A stretch of 64,000 nt of DNA. Source: Clonostachys chloroleuca. Taxonomy: Eukaryota; Ascomycota; Sordariomycetes; Hypocreales; Bionectriaceae. Position 1 is the stretch's first letter. The number at the start of each line of letters is the position of its first letter. Where the stretch lies: assembly GCA_037952775.1 (NCBI GenBank), contig JBANAY010000004.1, positions 2,480,001-2,544,000 on the forward strand, read 5' to 3'. The position numbers and the translations under genes are program-made. A model generated the notes under the pieces. The model did not search any database. It had not been told where the DNA came from and saw only the letters and a program-made list of their open reading frames with translations. Shown here piece after piece: positions 33,267 through 44,045 of this stretch.

Positions 33267-35105
33267 CTAAGGGGCTTTCAGGTTTCCCCTGACGCCACCT
33301 TTGCCGCCGACTTCCCGTGCGGTAACAATGACGCTCAGGTCAGCTGCAACATTGATGGTGACCTCGACCTTGCTTCCTGCCTTGACGCCCCTGATGGCGG
33401 CCTCGGCGAGGGCGCTGCCAATCTTCCAGATCTTCTCCCGGGTCTCTTCCTCCTCTTCATCGGAGTCGAAATCGGAGTCGTCTTCGTCCTCCTCCTTCTC
33501 CTCCTTCTCCTTGGGTTCGGGCTTGGTGACCTTGATGTGAGTACCAGCCTCGACAACCTTGATCAGGACATCGCCACCCTCCTTAGGGGCGGGGATGTGC
33601 ACTGTGCGGCGGGCGGGGACAGCGGTCTCAGCAGCCATGACAGGCGTGAAAGCCTCACCGTCAGGGCCGACGGTTGTGACACCAATGGCGTTGGAGATGT
33701 GCTTGACAGTGGTGACGGCGGGGTGGGTGGACTGCTCAATGTCCTCGGCCTCGTACTCCTGGATCAGAGAGGCCTGCAGGGCGGCACCACGAGCCTGGAG
33801 CTCGGAGGGGTTGATAGCAACGGTGCTGGTGGCGGGGGCCAGGATGGTCGTGGTCTCGGGGAAGATGCCGCGGAAGTTGTTGGCGATGCGGGGGGTGTGG
33901 GAAGTGCCACCGCACATGATGACCTCGTCGACGTCAAGGACGTCAAGGCCGGCCTTCTTGACAACGCCCTCGACGAGGCGGTTGAAACCCTCAAAGACCT
34001 TGCGGCCAACCATTTCGTATCGTATCCTGTTGATGGTGACGGAGAAGTCGTATCCGTCTGCCAAGCTCTCCACGCTGAACTGCGCATTAGTTCCCAGGCT
34101 CAGGGCCTTCTTGGTAGCCTCGGACTCGGCACGGAGCTTGGCCAGACTCCTGGGGTTGGAGCGAGGGTCAGTCTCGTGCTTCTTGATGAACTCCTTGGCA
34201 AAATACTCGATGAGGGCGTTGTCAAGGTGGACACCGGCAAAGTCGTAGTCGTGAGCGGTTGCTAGAACAGTGTACATGCCACCTCGGGAGGCTACAACAG
34301 CAACGTCGGAGCGGGTGCCACCAAGGTCGGCGACAACGACGATCTTGTCCTTGACCTCGGCCTCGGGGCGGGCATCGTAAGCAAGAACAGCAGCGACGGG
34401 GTCAGAGATCAGCTGGAGGACCTCAACCTCGGCCTCCTTGGCGGCGCTGATGAGAGCCTCGCGCTGCTTCTCACTGAAGTTTGTGGGTACAGAGATGACG
34501 GCAGATGTGACCTTCTTGCCTAGGTAGTCTGTAGCGGCTCCGAACAGACGGCGCAGGTAGCGAACGGAAATCTCGGGGACGGAAACAGTCGAAGCATCCT
34601 CCTCGCTGTCCTTGTCCTTGATGGTGAAAGATACGGTGCCCTCAGCTTCCTGGGGGTGGGCGGCGGCATGGCAGTGTGTGGGGTCGATGGACTTGAATCT
34701 GCAAGAGTTGTTGATATTAATGCCCCATTCTTCTAGATATATTGACGGAATCCAATAGTTGGCTTACTCTTGCCCGAGGAAGTCGCGGAAGTAGGCTACA
34801 GTGTTGTTGGGATTGCGAATCAGGAAGGCTTTGGCTTGGGCACCATAGTACTCGTCACCGTCAGCATATGACAGGACTGTGGGAATTTGACGATCTGGAA
34901 GCTCCGATGGTCAGAAAAAAAAAGTCCTCATGCAACATGCTGAAGGCTGGCGCAAAATTAACTCACCTCCATCCTCGTTGGCAATAACTTCGGCCTTGTC
35001 GTCGACAGTGTAGGCGATGGAACTGTTGCTGTTGCCGAAGGTAACACCAATAACCACCCTGTTGCTAGGCTCGGGGCCTGTCTGTTTGTCGCCGTTCTCA
35101 GCCAT
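33267..35105 (-). CDS. ssz1: Ribosome-associated Hsp70 Ssz1
   Basis: Atypical Hsp70 which, with the J-protein zuotin, forms the ribosome-associated complex that helps nascent chains fold in the cytosol. Exons on the minus strand are 35105-34967, 34894-34768 and 34698-33267, 565 residues, close to yeast Ssz1 (538). The ATG at 35105 starts MAENGDKQTGPEPSNR. The Hsp70 nucleotide-binding fold is visible: VIGVTFGNSNSSIAY (phosphate 1), VTSAVISVPTNFSEKQREAL, IVVVADLGGTRSDVAVV (phosphate 2) and VDEVIMCGGTSHTPRI (adenosine loop). As in Ssz1, the substrate-binding domain is short and lacks a lid. It is interrupted by an acidic KEEKEEDEDDSDFDSDEEEE stretch not essential to the fold. Divergent from RRP40, 359 bp apart. 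Confidence 0.93.
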
Positions 35106-35464
35106 TGGGCTAGTGTGTTTATAATCTGCTCCAAACGAGGAAGGGGTGAGGATTACAGAGGAGGCGACGGGTTGAGGGTGGGTGAGATGGATGTGGGAGG
35201 GCGCCTGTTAGACCCTGTACAACTTGTCGATATTCACGGATTTGGTGGGGTTCACAGTCCAAAAATTTCAAACGCTCCCAGGCGCAGAGAACGGCTGATA
35301 AGATAATGGCCTGCCCCACCAAGAAAAAAAGTGGAAAGTCCTTAGGACGAATCAATGCTGTATTGTTACATGCTCTTCTGCTATTAAACTCCAAGGCGGA
35401 AACCCATCACTGGGACCAACCCACGAACAAAGAATCCACCCGACTCACCGATCGCGCCGGCGCA
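35106..35464. promoter_or_regulatory. Bidirectional promoter SSZ1 / RRP40
   Basis: 359 bp separate the SSZ1 and RRP40 start codons, so both promoters must overlap or abut. Two GATA tetramers one base apart (GATAAGATA, 35297-35305) lie about 160 bp before the RRP40 ATG. The conserved Rrp40 frame is open through part of this region but has no ATG. Confidence 0.45.
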
Positions 35465-36289
35465 ATGTCTTCGGGGGCCCGATATATGTCCTGCCGGGCG
35501 ATGAAATAGACGCTTCGCTCATTCCATCACATCCTAAGAAGCCGCTGAAGCTAGGTCCTGGCCTTCGCCATGCACCGCCAAACGATATCATTCCGACCGT
35601 CGCAGGCCAATTCCTCGTCGAGCGACAAAAGAACGCCATCCGAGTTGAAACAACCAGCGGGCGGGTAAGCAATATCCTAGCTAGACACCCTAGCTCTAGC
35701 TGCGACTGCCTTACTTTCAGCATGGAAAAGCTAACATCTATCTGCATAGTATATTCCTCGAGTAGGCGAGCTCGTCATAGGCACAGTCCACCACTCAGGC
35801 GCCGAGAGTTATTTCGTCACCCTCTCCGACTTCACTTCCTCAGCGCTTCTACCCCACCTCTCCTTCGAAGCAGCTACAAGAAAGACGCGCCCCCAGCTCG
35901 CCAACGGCGCTCTCGTTTACGCACGGGTCTCTCTCGCCCACAAACACATGGACCCCGAATTGGAGTGTGTTTCACCATCCACTGGAAAATCTGACGGATT
36001 AGGGCCCTTAACAGATGGAATGCTGTTCCCCATTTCCCTGGGCATGTCGAGACGGCTCATGCTATCAAAGAGTGCACAAGACGGCAAAGTTGTCGTGCTG
36101 GATGAGCTAGCCAGTGCTGGCTTACAGTTTGAGACAGCAACAGGGAGGAATGGGAGGTTCTGGGTGAATAGCGAGAATATGAAGACGATCAGTATTGTAG
36201 GTCGGGCAGTGACAGAGACAGACGAAAAAGGCCTTAATGTTGACCAGCAGAAGAAACTAGTCAGGTCATTAATCAAAGAACTGAGCTGA
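35465..36289 (+). CDS. rrp40: RNA exosome cap subunit Rrp40 (one frame break near start)
   Basis: S1/KH cap subunit of the nuclear and cytoplasmic RNA exosome. Exons are 35465-35664 and 35750-36289, intron with GTAAGC and TAG ends. Strong family sequence: YVLPGDEIDASLIPSHPKKP, LGPGLRHAPPNDIIPTVAGQ, RYIPRVGELVIGTVHHSGAE, LPHLSFEAATRKTRPQLANG, LVYARVSLAHKHMDPELECV, ending VRSLIKELS. The only well-placed start is the ATG at 35465 (MSSG), but it is out of frame with the conserved part. Between them lies a run of five G's at 35473-35477; a sixth G gives MSSGGPIYVLPGDEID, the expected N-terminus, and about 246 residues. No ATG exists in the conserved frame back to its stop codons at 35296-35301. 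The break is most likely a homopolymer miscall. Confidence 0.9.
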
Positions 36290-36984
36290 AGGAATAACAA
36301 ACCCTTAAAGAATCGTGACCGCGTATACATTTGTGCTATCATCTGAAGAAATTCTACCATCCTAGAACGCCAAGATCCGCCTGCTCAACACTAGCTGGCT
36401 GTTGCAGTACAAGTAAGGCCCGTCGTTATCCCGTTCAAATACAAAGAAGAAAATGCCCAAACGCCTCATCAATTTCAATTAATCATCTTGGACAAGACGT
36501 ACCAGAGCGGAGTACTTGATGTCAGGCCAACCTCCCTGTGTTGAGCCTCACTAGCTTCCAGATGCAAATAGCATCCGAAAGAAGAGTCTCAGCACGGCGA
36601 AACTTGTCCAATGATGTTAATTCGATATATTTCACCTAGTGCATCACCGAGCACAGTAATATTCGTTACTATCGATCTCAATCCCTAACCAACTCCTTAA
36701 TGGAACCCCACGTTCCTATGCCAACCGATAACGACGGGCCACCAACGCCAATCATGTCGAAACGTCATTCATTCATGTCGCCCGGACTATCAAACCCTAA
36801 AAGATTCGGCTGCCTCTGTATTTGGGAGTGAACCCAATTGCAAAGGCATCAAGATCAACGTGAGCTCGTGACAGAGTCTGGAAGCCGCGATATATAAATA
36901 TAGATATGTGCATGTGTGGCCAGATTATCACATTAGGTATCATGCGAAGCTGTCTGGCCACGACAGGGTCTTGGGTATTGTTGC
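36290..36984. other. Convergent 3' region RRP40 / C2H2 gene
   Basis: 695 bp of AT-rich sequence between converging stops. A GTTCAAAT-like box at about 36430 was checked for a tRNA, but no stems can be folded around it. No feature supported. Confidence 0.45.
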
Positions 36985-39036
36985 TCAAGCACCTGTCATT
37001 TCTTGGTCAACCTCGACAGGTTCAGGCAGGCTGCCCTGGTCCATGCCGTGGATCTTGACCATGTGCCTCTTCCAGTTGTCTTTTCTTGGAAATGCTTTCC
37101 CTCCTGTCCTGGAATAATCGCATCCAGGCATTGAGCAGTGGAATTTCTTCTTCTTTTCATGGCGGTCATTGATATGACGTTGCAGGTGGGTCTTGGTGCC
37201 GAAGCCCTTCCCACAGCCTGCATACGGGCACTTGTGGTCCTTGCTATGATATCTCTGGTGGTGTCTATAAAAATAACGTTAATTATTGAAACTCGGGATC
37301 CATTTGATTTCTGATGACACGTACTTTAGTTTGTGAGGCTGGTCAAAGAATTGGTTGCAACCGCGCTCATCGCAATGATAAACACCGCCCTTTGGTGAAG
37401 GAGCATTCATGCCATTTGGTGGAGAAATGCTCTGGCGGAAATCGGAGCTATTTAATGACCTGGGGGAAGGAGTATCGCCATGTGTAGAAGGTGTGCTGAG
37501 TGTGGACGGATTCGTAGAGCACGCTCCGGGTACAGAAGCAGGCTGGGCCGATAAGCGTGAAGTCGGGGCAGATTGGGTCGCACTGAGAGTAGATGTCGAG
37601 CTGGGATCCGGAGTTGACTCTGGTGCAACAGGAGGCGGTCTTGACTGTTGAGAGCTGGTAGCGTGCCTCGAGGAGATAATTGTAGTTGAGGGGCCTGGGT
37701 TAGAGACTTGGGGCAAATCCTCTCTAATTGAGATCGATGCTGGAGCCACCACGGAAACTGGGGGAGCAACACCGTCTGGTTGCACTAATTCAATGGAGCT
37801 TGGCATTTCAGGCGGCGAATCTTGGTTTGAAGACGAGTATAGCTGATAATCAGCTCTATGCCATATTTCAGATTCGGTTGCCGGCGGCATGATATCCATT
37901 GGGTTTACCGTTCCAAATATGGGAAGGCCAAAGGAAAAGTCCAATTCGGATGAAGCAGCCTGGAAGGTGTCCTGGCTTGCATATCCCTGCATGGTTGGAA
38001 CCTCAACCGCCGATCCAGCCACACGATAATATTGAGGGTACTGTGAATGCATTGGAGTTCCTTCCATCTGCTGAGTTGGATAGAACTGCGCATACTGGAC
38101 AGTTTCCGAACTCTGAGGGACGACTGGAAACTGGTGACCCTGCGCAGGCGTATAATCACTATACGAGATAGAGTGCGGCGCGGCTTCTGGCTGGTCCGGA
38201 ACTGCTTTTCGGCGGAGAAGCGATCGAACATTGTGTCTCAATGATGTGCCTCGTTGAGCGCTGCGTTGGGGTTCCGAGGGAGGTTCAATGACAGCCGCTG
38301 GCGGCGGGTACATCCCAAAGGCCTCTGACGGCACATATGGGCTGTAGTAATCCTCACTGGTACCTTTTAGGACAAACTGGTTGGGCGCAGTTGGCGGCGG
38401 TGGAACAGTATCTTGGTAGTAGGGAAAGGGTGTTGAGAAGTTGTCGTGATTTTGCGGCACTAACTGGGGCTCGGCAGCGGTGGACTCAATTGCAGAGGCA
38501 TCGTAGCCTGTCGCAGGCGGTCGTGCTTGGCCTTGGGTCGGTTCCACGGAATAGACGTAGCCATTTTGTGAATTGTAGTTTTGCTGGCTCTTGCCTTCGT
38601 CGTCGGTCTTGTCGCTAGATGATAATCGTCGAGGGCGGTCGCGCGGTTGGCCCCGATATGTGGTGCCGTATTCGCATTCCCAAGAGTAAGGTTTTGAACG
38701 GCGGCGCTTCTTGAGATAGTGAACCACGAGAGGGTAGAGACAACAAACCAACAGGGCAAAAGCGAGAACAACGCCTACGGCAGTACCGGCGATGGCCTCA
38801 TCGTCCATCCGCCGGCCGGGCGACCGGCCATCCCTCCTGAAGACTGTGGCCATCAACTCATCGTCTCTAAGCTCCCATGACTGGGACTGGGGAGGGATAG
38901 GGAGGGGTTGGTCGGGTTTGGGGGAAGACGTTGTAGTATCAGAGGTATCACGAAAAGCCTCTTCGGCGGGGGTGAGGCCAGCAACACCGATTGCTGTGTG
39001 GAGGTCGTCGGCGTGACGGGAGGGCGCGAATTCCAT
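36985..39036 (-). CDS. C2H2 zinc finger protein with predicted transmembrane anchor
   Basis: Exons on the minus strand are 39036-37325 and 37264-36985, 663 residues; the lysine codon in HKLKHHQRYH is completed across the intron. The start is the first ATG (MEFAPSRHADDL); the longer open frame begins at GTG. Residues about 81-108 (AIAGTAVGVVLAFALLVCCL then YPLVVHYL) form a hydrophobic segment long enough to span a membrane, followed at once by KKRRRSK, a typical cytosolic stop-transfer. About 440 disordered Pro/Gln/Ser/Tyr-rich residues follow. Three C2H2 fingers then end the protein: CDERGC...HHQRYH, CPYAGC...HINDRH and CSMPGC...HMVKIH. No signal peptide is seen before the segment, so the predicted topology is N-out, fingers in the cytosol. 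It could be a membrane-held transcription factor released by cleavage; this is inference. Confidence 0.82.
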
Positions 39037-40738
39037 GACGTGAAAGCAGAGCGTTGAGGAGCGGGAGGCCGCCCACGAGATGTGGACAAGGGGCCGGGCC
39101 GGGCTAGGGCCTACTGCGTCAGAGCGAACGTACGCTGGCACGAGAAACAGTCCATTTACCCTGTGTTAAAGCATCTTGAGACGCACAGGTAGGTACGGCT
39201 GCAGAGACCGGAGATGGAAGTAGGAAGTGATGGACTCGACAGAGGTTAAAGGTAATAAGGTAATTTTAGGGCAGTGGTAAGGGAATCCGGTCCAGCCGTC
39301 AGCCAAAAAGTCCCTGCTGTTACACGAACGTGCAGATGGGCGCGACACTTTAAGAGCGCCGGCCTGGACTGGGGCACTTCGCCACTACCTAAACGGCAAG
39401 GGGGCAAGTGCGGCAGGTTCGCCGATGCATGCAAATTCCATCCACTCAGGTGTAAAAGTACTCTGTACGCAGCGCACCTACGCAAGCCATTGCTTCTGGA
39501 TTTCGGCTCTTGGCGAGGCTAACCCGCCAAACGTCCTCTCCCCACTTGGTCTACACAGACCACCGCCCGCTGCTTCAACGGGGAAGGAGGGAAGCGCGAT
39601 TTGCATCTCACTTGATTCGCTGATGCGTACAAATTGGTTCTGGAAGCACTTTGTCGTAGGGAATTTATACGAGTATCGTGCGCTGCGGCCGGTCATAACC
39701 TTTGGAGCGCATTCCTGCATTCATGGTACCTGATCTACGCGATGGCCAGCAATCCCGACACTGCCCTGTGATTGAACCAACCATTCAGCTCCTGCGGTTT
39801 CATGTACCTCCCAACTGCATCAGTGGATGTGGTGAGCATCCCGCGGCCATGGCCAGGTTCCACTAAATGACGGTTTTGAGCCCGTACTATTTGTACCAGC
39901 CGACAGATGTAGGGCACCTTGCAAACCAATGGGCATTTGAGGTGCGAACTGGGTCACCTGTGGCACGTAGGTTGGTAGGTTATTGCCCACAAACTTACAG
40001 GCGAACTTTAGACTTGCAGTTAAGCTGTGCTGTCGCCATCATCCGCCATTCTTTACAACCTCCCGAAGGGCATGGGGCCCCTTCGCTAATCCCGGTTCCA
40101 TCTGGACTTTCATTCTCTGGGGCTCGGCAGCTTTTGGTTGCCCCCGCATTCCTGACCAAGTCGCTGTCCTTTATGGGATAATATAGCAAATTCCCGCATG
40201 CACAGCCTACCTTGTCCGGCTGTTGGTACTATTTACAGGTAAAGTGAATTCCCGGCCCTGGATGAAGCAGTCCTTTTTTCCCTACATCGCCGGGAGTAGA
40301 TCATGATATCAGTAAATGCGCATATCAATAACGCGAACTCAATAAGACCGACCATGTAGATTGATTTCCATTCCGTGTCTCGCATCTTTGACTTTTCTGA
40401 TTGTCTAATTCCAACCTGTCATACATTGGCTCGTTGACAACAACACCAGGATACAATCGATCAGCGGTAGTAATCAGTGAACGACTTGTGTTGAATGAAG
40501 CCCTTTTCGCGTTTTGCCTCCTCTGCTTTCCCCCAAATCTTTCATTCCCCTCCATTATAGACGAGATCTCCAAACCGACTTCCTTTTACATAAGTCCGCA
40601 CTTGATTTATACCTTTTTCACAGGCCATCTTCAAATCTCAGGTAGCTCACTACCAGTCGGATACATTAAACGATTCGAAACTCTGCCTGTCCTTGGCCCA
40701 ACATAGATATCCGCCATTTGCCGTCAAAAGACTGCTCT
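39037..40738. other. Intergenic region upstream of C2H2 gene and downstream of helicase
   Basis: 1.7 kb. The part nearest 39037 is the promoter/leader of the C2H2 gene; the part nearest 40738 is the helicase 3' region. Open frames here are short and overlapping, with no recognisable protein. No RNA gene or repeat was found. Confidence 0.45.
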
Positions 40739-43030
40739 TCAAAGAAAAAGGATCCTTCCACCCTGCTCTGCATCATCCCAAATTTGGGAGGTATACCGGG
40801 AGTTTCGTCTTTGACCAGCAAAGTATGAGGAATTTGTCCGTGAGTGCATCACGATGACTTCGGCTTGCCTAGCTCGAGTAATGGCGACATTCAGTCGCTT
40901 TGGGTCATCCATGAATCCGACTTTTGTAGTCCTGACCATGTCAAGGAAAACCACATCCGCCTGATTTCCTTGAGCGGTGTCAACTGTCAAGACTCGAACC
41001 CTGCTTTGCCAAGATTCCGGCCATGTCCGGACGTGCGAATTATACTGCCGCAATGCAGTACTGTATGGAGTTTGAATCATGATGCTCCCTGGAGCATCCT
41101 GGTTAATCACACTTGTAAATTTTGTGTCTCCGAGCAACCGTTCTACCTGTGCCAATATCCAACGATGATTGACTGGGTTCCAGTAACTCCTCTTGTAGAC
41201 ATCCTCGCGGGTGCCTTTGAGCTCAACTACAATTCGGTTTTCGCTGAGTGTGGTAGGTTTGGTACACAAGTTTTCGAGGTATGACTTTAGGTGCAATGTA
41301 CTCGGGGGATACATGGCTTCTTCTCCGTGGTTGGAAGTCATTCTACCGTGATAGAATAGCTTTGAGGGAAGCCGGTGGAGATTCCCATGAGCTCGGGTAT
41401 TGGTGAGTAGCCAACTGTCTATTGCCCCTACTTTGGCTGCACGTGCCATCGTGCTCATACGCAGTTGCCGAGCGAATGCATTATATTTGAGCCCCTCTCT
41501 CTCCGTCTGCTGCCTGTGACCTCCCTTCACAAATGGTTCAGTTTGGTTAACGTCTCCGGTGAAGATCCAGGCCAAGGGTTCGAAGAACGCGATGGGAATT
41601 AGTGTAGTGAGCTCGCGAGCATGCGGAGCCTCGTCGATGAACACTATCTCGGGGCGGAATAACCGAGAAAAGCTAGAGAACGTTGCAACAGGAGTCGTTG
41701 CGACAAAGTCGGCCTGGCATAGAACTGCGCGGTAGAGAAGACATACTCTTCTTCTAAGCGACTTCCAGTCATCAGTGCTGAAGGCTTCACCCTTATCCAT
41801 ACGGCCAAGCAGCAGTGAAAGCTCAGAATAGTCCTTCTTCTTGTACTCGTAGTGTTCCCAGGCTGCTTCGTCAAGGGTAGGAGCCTTGTTTTGATTTCTC
41901 TTGTTGCCACTGTGTACCGCTAATTGGAAGGTTGTCAAGAACTTCTTTGTGAAGTCGGGTTGACTCTGTTTCAGGTCGAGTTCCGTCTCTGTGTTATCAA
42001 CCATCTGTTGTTCCGGCGCTGCGTTGAGTTTACTACTGTTGCTCATCTCGTATGGCCAGCCGTGCATTCTGATAATTTTGTTCTTCAGGCCGCATGATCG
42101 GCACAACTGAAAGTATCGATCTGCAGCGTCGTCTACTGTCTTGTTCAGGTCAACTAGGAAGAGAATTGGGCTGCGCTTCCTCGCGGACCCTGGCCGTTGT
42201 CTTGCTTGTATGAGAGCTGATACGACCATATTCCATTCCGTTTTCCCCGCTCCTGGGCAGCCGTTGACAAAATAGAGTCCATTTGAAATATTGGACAGGC
42301 CTTCAAGAGCCGCGCGATGATCATCGTTGAATGATAAAAATTTGTCAACCAGGCCTTGTGGAAGTTTGAAACCTGGATCTTCCGGATTCTTCAAATGCGG
42401 AAACGTCCGATGCAAACTGGAAGAAGTTTTGGGAGTGTTCCGAAAGTCTAGAATGGTTTGAAACGCTAATAGAGACTTCTCAGAAGGACGACGCTCGTGA
42501 ATTCTCTTCTCCACTGCCAGATGCCGAAGGGCTGCCAACTCTGCGTCGTAAGTAATAGAGTTGGTGGGGAAGCGGATGCTGATGTGCTGAAAAGGACTGT
42601 CGAGCGAAATTAGCTGGTCAATGGAGCTTCCGACCTGAAATTCCTCCATGAGATTGAGCTCAAGATCCTCTCCAGCATCGCTTTTCCAAGACCTGGGAAC
42701 CTCAACTTTGAAAGCCGCGAGAGAGCGGAGCCTCGCCTCTGCGCTCTCAACATCCTCATAGGGATTAGGTACTCGGCTAGCTGGTAAATGGTATAAGGTA
42801 AACGTCCCTGTATCACGAACAATTTCCTTCAGGAAATCTATCGTGAATCGGTCCGCCATTGAAGGAAAGTTGGATTCTTCCGACGCACTTGGAGGCTTTA
42901 CAAGCACAAGCCAGGATCGTGAGAAAGGTGTAAGCAGGCCGGGGATCGGGGCGATCGGCCAAGCTTCAAACTTCAAGTTTTTGGCGTTGAAATTTTTGAG
43001 CGTTAGCTCCTCGTTGTCCATTTCTATCAT
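40739..43030 (-). CDS. Orphan superfamily 1 (UPF1-like) helicase
   Basis: About 763 residues from the first in-frame ATG at 43030 (MIEMDNEEL). SF1 motifs are in order: Walker A GCPGAGKT (about residues 257-264), Walker B VFIDEAPH (about 464-471), motif III TGDVNQTEPFV (about 491), motif V DTAQGNQADVVFLDMVRT (about 683), and motif VI RLNVAITRARQ (about 712). This is the AAA_11/AAA_12 arrangement of UPF1/SMUBP2/ZNFX1 relatives, but it lacks a zinc-rich CH domain or other recognisable N-terminal module, so its RNA/DNA substrate is unknown. The N-terminus is uncertain: the same frame is open upstream to a TGA at 43145, and beyond that another 62 codons look protein-like. A TTGCAG acceptor at 43112-43117 and an ATGGCC at about 43189 could form an alternative first exon. 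It lies 1.0 kb downstream of the RID-type methyltransferase on the same strand. Confidence 0.82.
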   Translation of the reverse strand: MIEMDNEELTLKNFNAKNLKFEAWPIAPIPGLLTPFSRSWLVLVKPPSASEESNFPSMADRFTIDFLKEIVRDTGTFTLYHLPASRVPNPYEDVESAEARLRSLAAFKVEVPRSWKSDAGEDLELNLMEEFQVGSSIDQLISLDSPFQHISIRFPTNSITYDAELAALRHLAVEKRIHERRPSEKSLLAFQTILDFRNTPKTSSSLHRTFPHLKNPEDPGFKLPQGLVDKFLSFNDDHRAALEGLSNISNGLYFVNGCPGAGKTEWNMVVSALIQARQRPGSARKRSPILFLVDLNKTVDDAADRYFQLCRSCGLKNKIIRMHGWPYEMSNSSKLNAAPEQQMVDNTETELDLKQSQPDFTKKFLTTFQLAVHSGNKRNQNKAPTLDEAAWEHYEYKKKDYSELSLLLGRMDKGEAFSTDDWKSLRRRVCLLYRAVLCQADFVATTPVATFSSFSRLFRPEIVFIDEAPHARELTTLIPIAFFEPLAWIFTGDVNQTEPFVKGGHRQQTEREGLKYNAFARQLRMSTMARAAKVGAIDSWLLTNTRAHGNLHRLPSKLFYHGRMTSNHGEEAMYPPSTLHLKSYLENLCTKPTTLSENRIVVELKGTREDVYKRSYWNPVNHRWILAQVERLLGDTKFTSVINQDAPGSIMIQTPYSTALRQYNSHVRTWPESWQSRVRVLTVDTAQGNQADVVFLDMVRTTKVGFMDDPKRLNVAITRARQAEVIVMHSRTNSSYFAGQRRNSRYTSQIWDDAEQGGRILFL

Positions 43031-44045
43031 AGTACCTTGCTCATGGCGATCCACAAACACTTCCACACCGGAAAAGTGTGGAGGATGATGTTGCTTGCTT
43101 GGTATTTCCTGCAAGGGGTGGGAGCCTTTACTGCCTTTGAAGCATCAACATCGAGACTTGGTGACGTCTCGAGGGGGTAGGCTCGGCCATCGTGATGAAG
43201 TCGTGATGAAGTCGTACGACTTGGTGGTTCGAGTGTCAGGAAAGAGTTCGGTGGCCAAGTGATTGAATGAGAAGTTATCAACTAGAAGAGTTGCTGTTTC
43301 TGGAAGGCATGCTGGGTGAGAGGACGTGGACAAAATTAGACGAGGAAGAAATCAGGAAGGGGGAGAGGAGAGGTGAGAAGCAGAAGTTTATCTGGGCTTT
43401 CTCGATTAGTAGGTAGGTCACTCTGCCCACCTGAGGAGAAAGTGAGAACTGCTGCCCCCGTGGCTTGAGCTGAACTCAGAGGAGTACCTACGAGGTACCT
43501 AGGCAGGTAGTCAGTGAATGCGGGCAAGAAGGAGTATCTATGCAGCTGCCTCAGGTATCTAGAAGCGATTGAGATTGCATTGTTCACTGATCAACTCGCT
43601 GGGAAAGAGCAACACGATAAGAGCATGTTTCTGCCTGAGGTAGACACCTACCCAGGCAAGCAGACACAATAAAAGGGCAAGCAGGTAGGTAATTGTTGGT
43701 CAACGTCAAAGGCCACTAAAAATAATGAGATTTGACCCGATCTCCCGAGTTAGTTTACTTTTTAACGAGCAGTGCTTTCTTGCTTTGCTTGAGGAAACGT
43801 TTGGACAACTATTATTTCTTTCTAGAATACAACAATCACTAGAAGCTTTGAATGTTTGAATAGGTAGATAAATACTAGTAGAAGTCCATTCTTTGTCTCT
43901 GTTCAGCTGCCTTACAATAGGTTGTTTTGAAACCATCATCTTCCTTATTTTGCCTTATCGTTCCGTATAGCGTATCGCCGAAACAGTGTTCGTCGACATA
44001 AATTATTTGTACAGCACTTGTTATCTTTCTCTTTAAGCACATAGA
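43031..44045. other. Region between RID-type gene and helicase, with 11-bp tandem duplication
   Basis: 1.0 kb containing the uncertain 5' part of the helicase gene. It includes an exact tandem duplication of TCGTGATGAAG at 43190-43200 and 43201-43211, and several ACCTACC/AGGTAGGT-type short motifs at 43410-43510 and 43640-43690. The stretch 43700-44045 is AT-rich and fits the 3' region of the methyltransferase. Confidence 0.45.

Noticed and set aside
33537..34265. Long plus-strand frame antisense to SSZ1
   Set aside because: Gly/Val/Asp-rich mirror of the Ssz1 codons, no independent motif.
36425..36450. Possible tRNA T-loop (GTTCAAATAC)
   Set aside because: No acceptor, D or anticodon stem can be formed around it.
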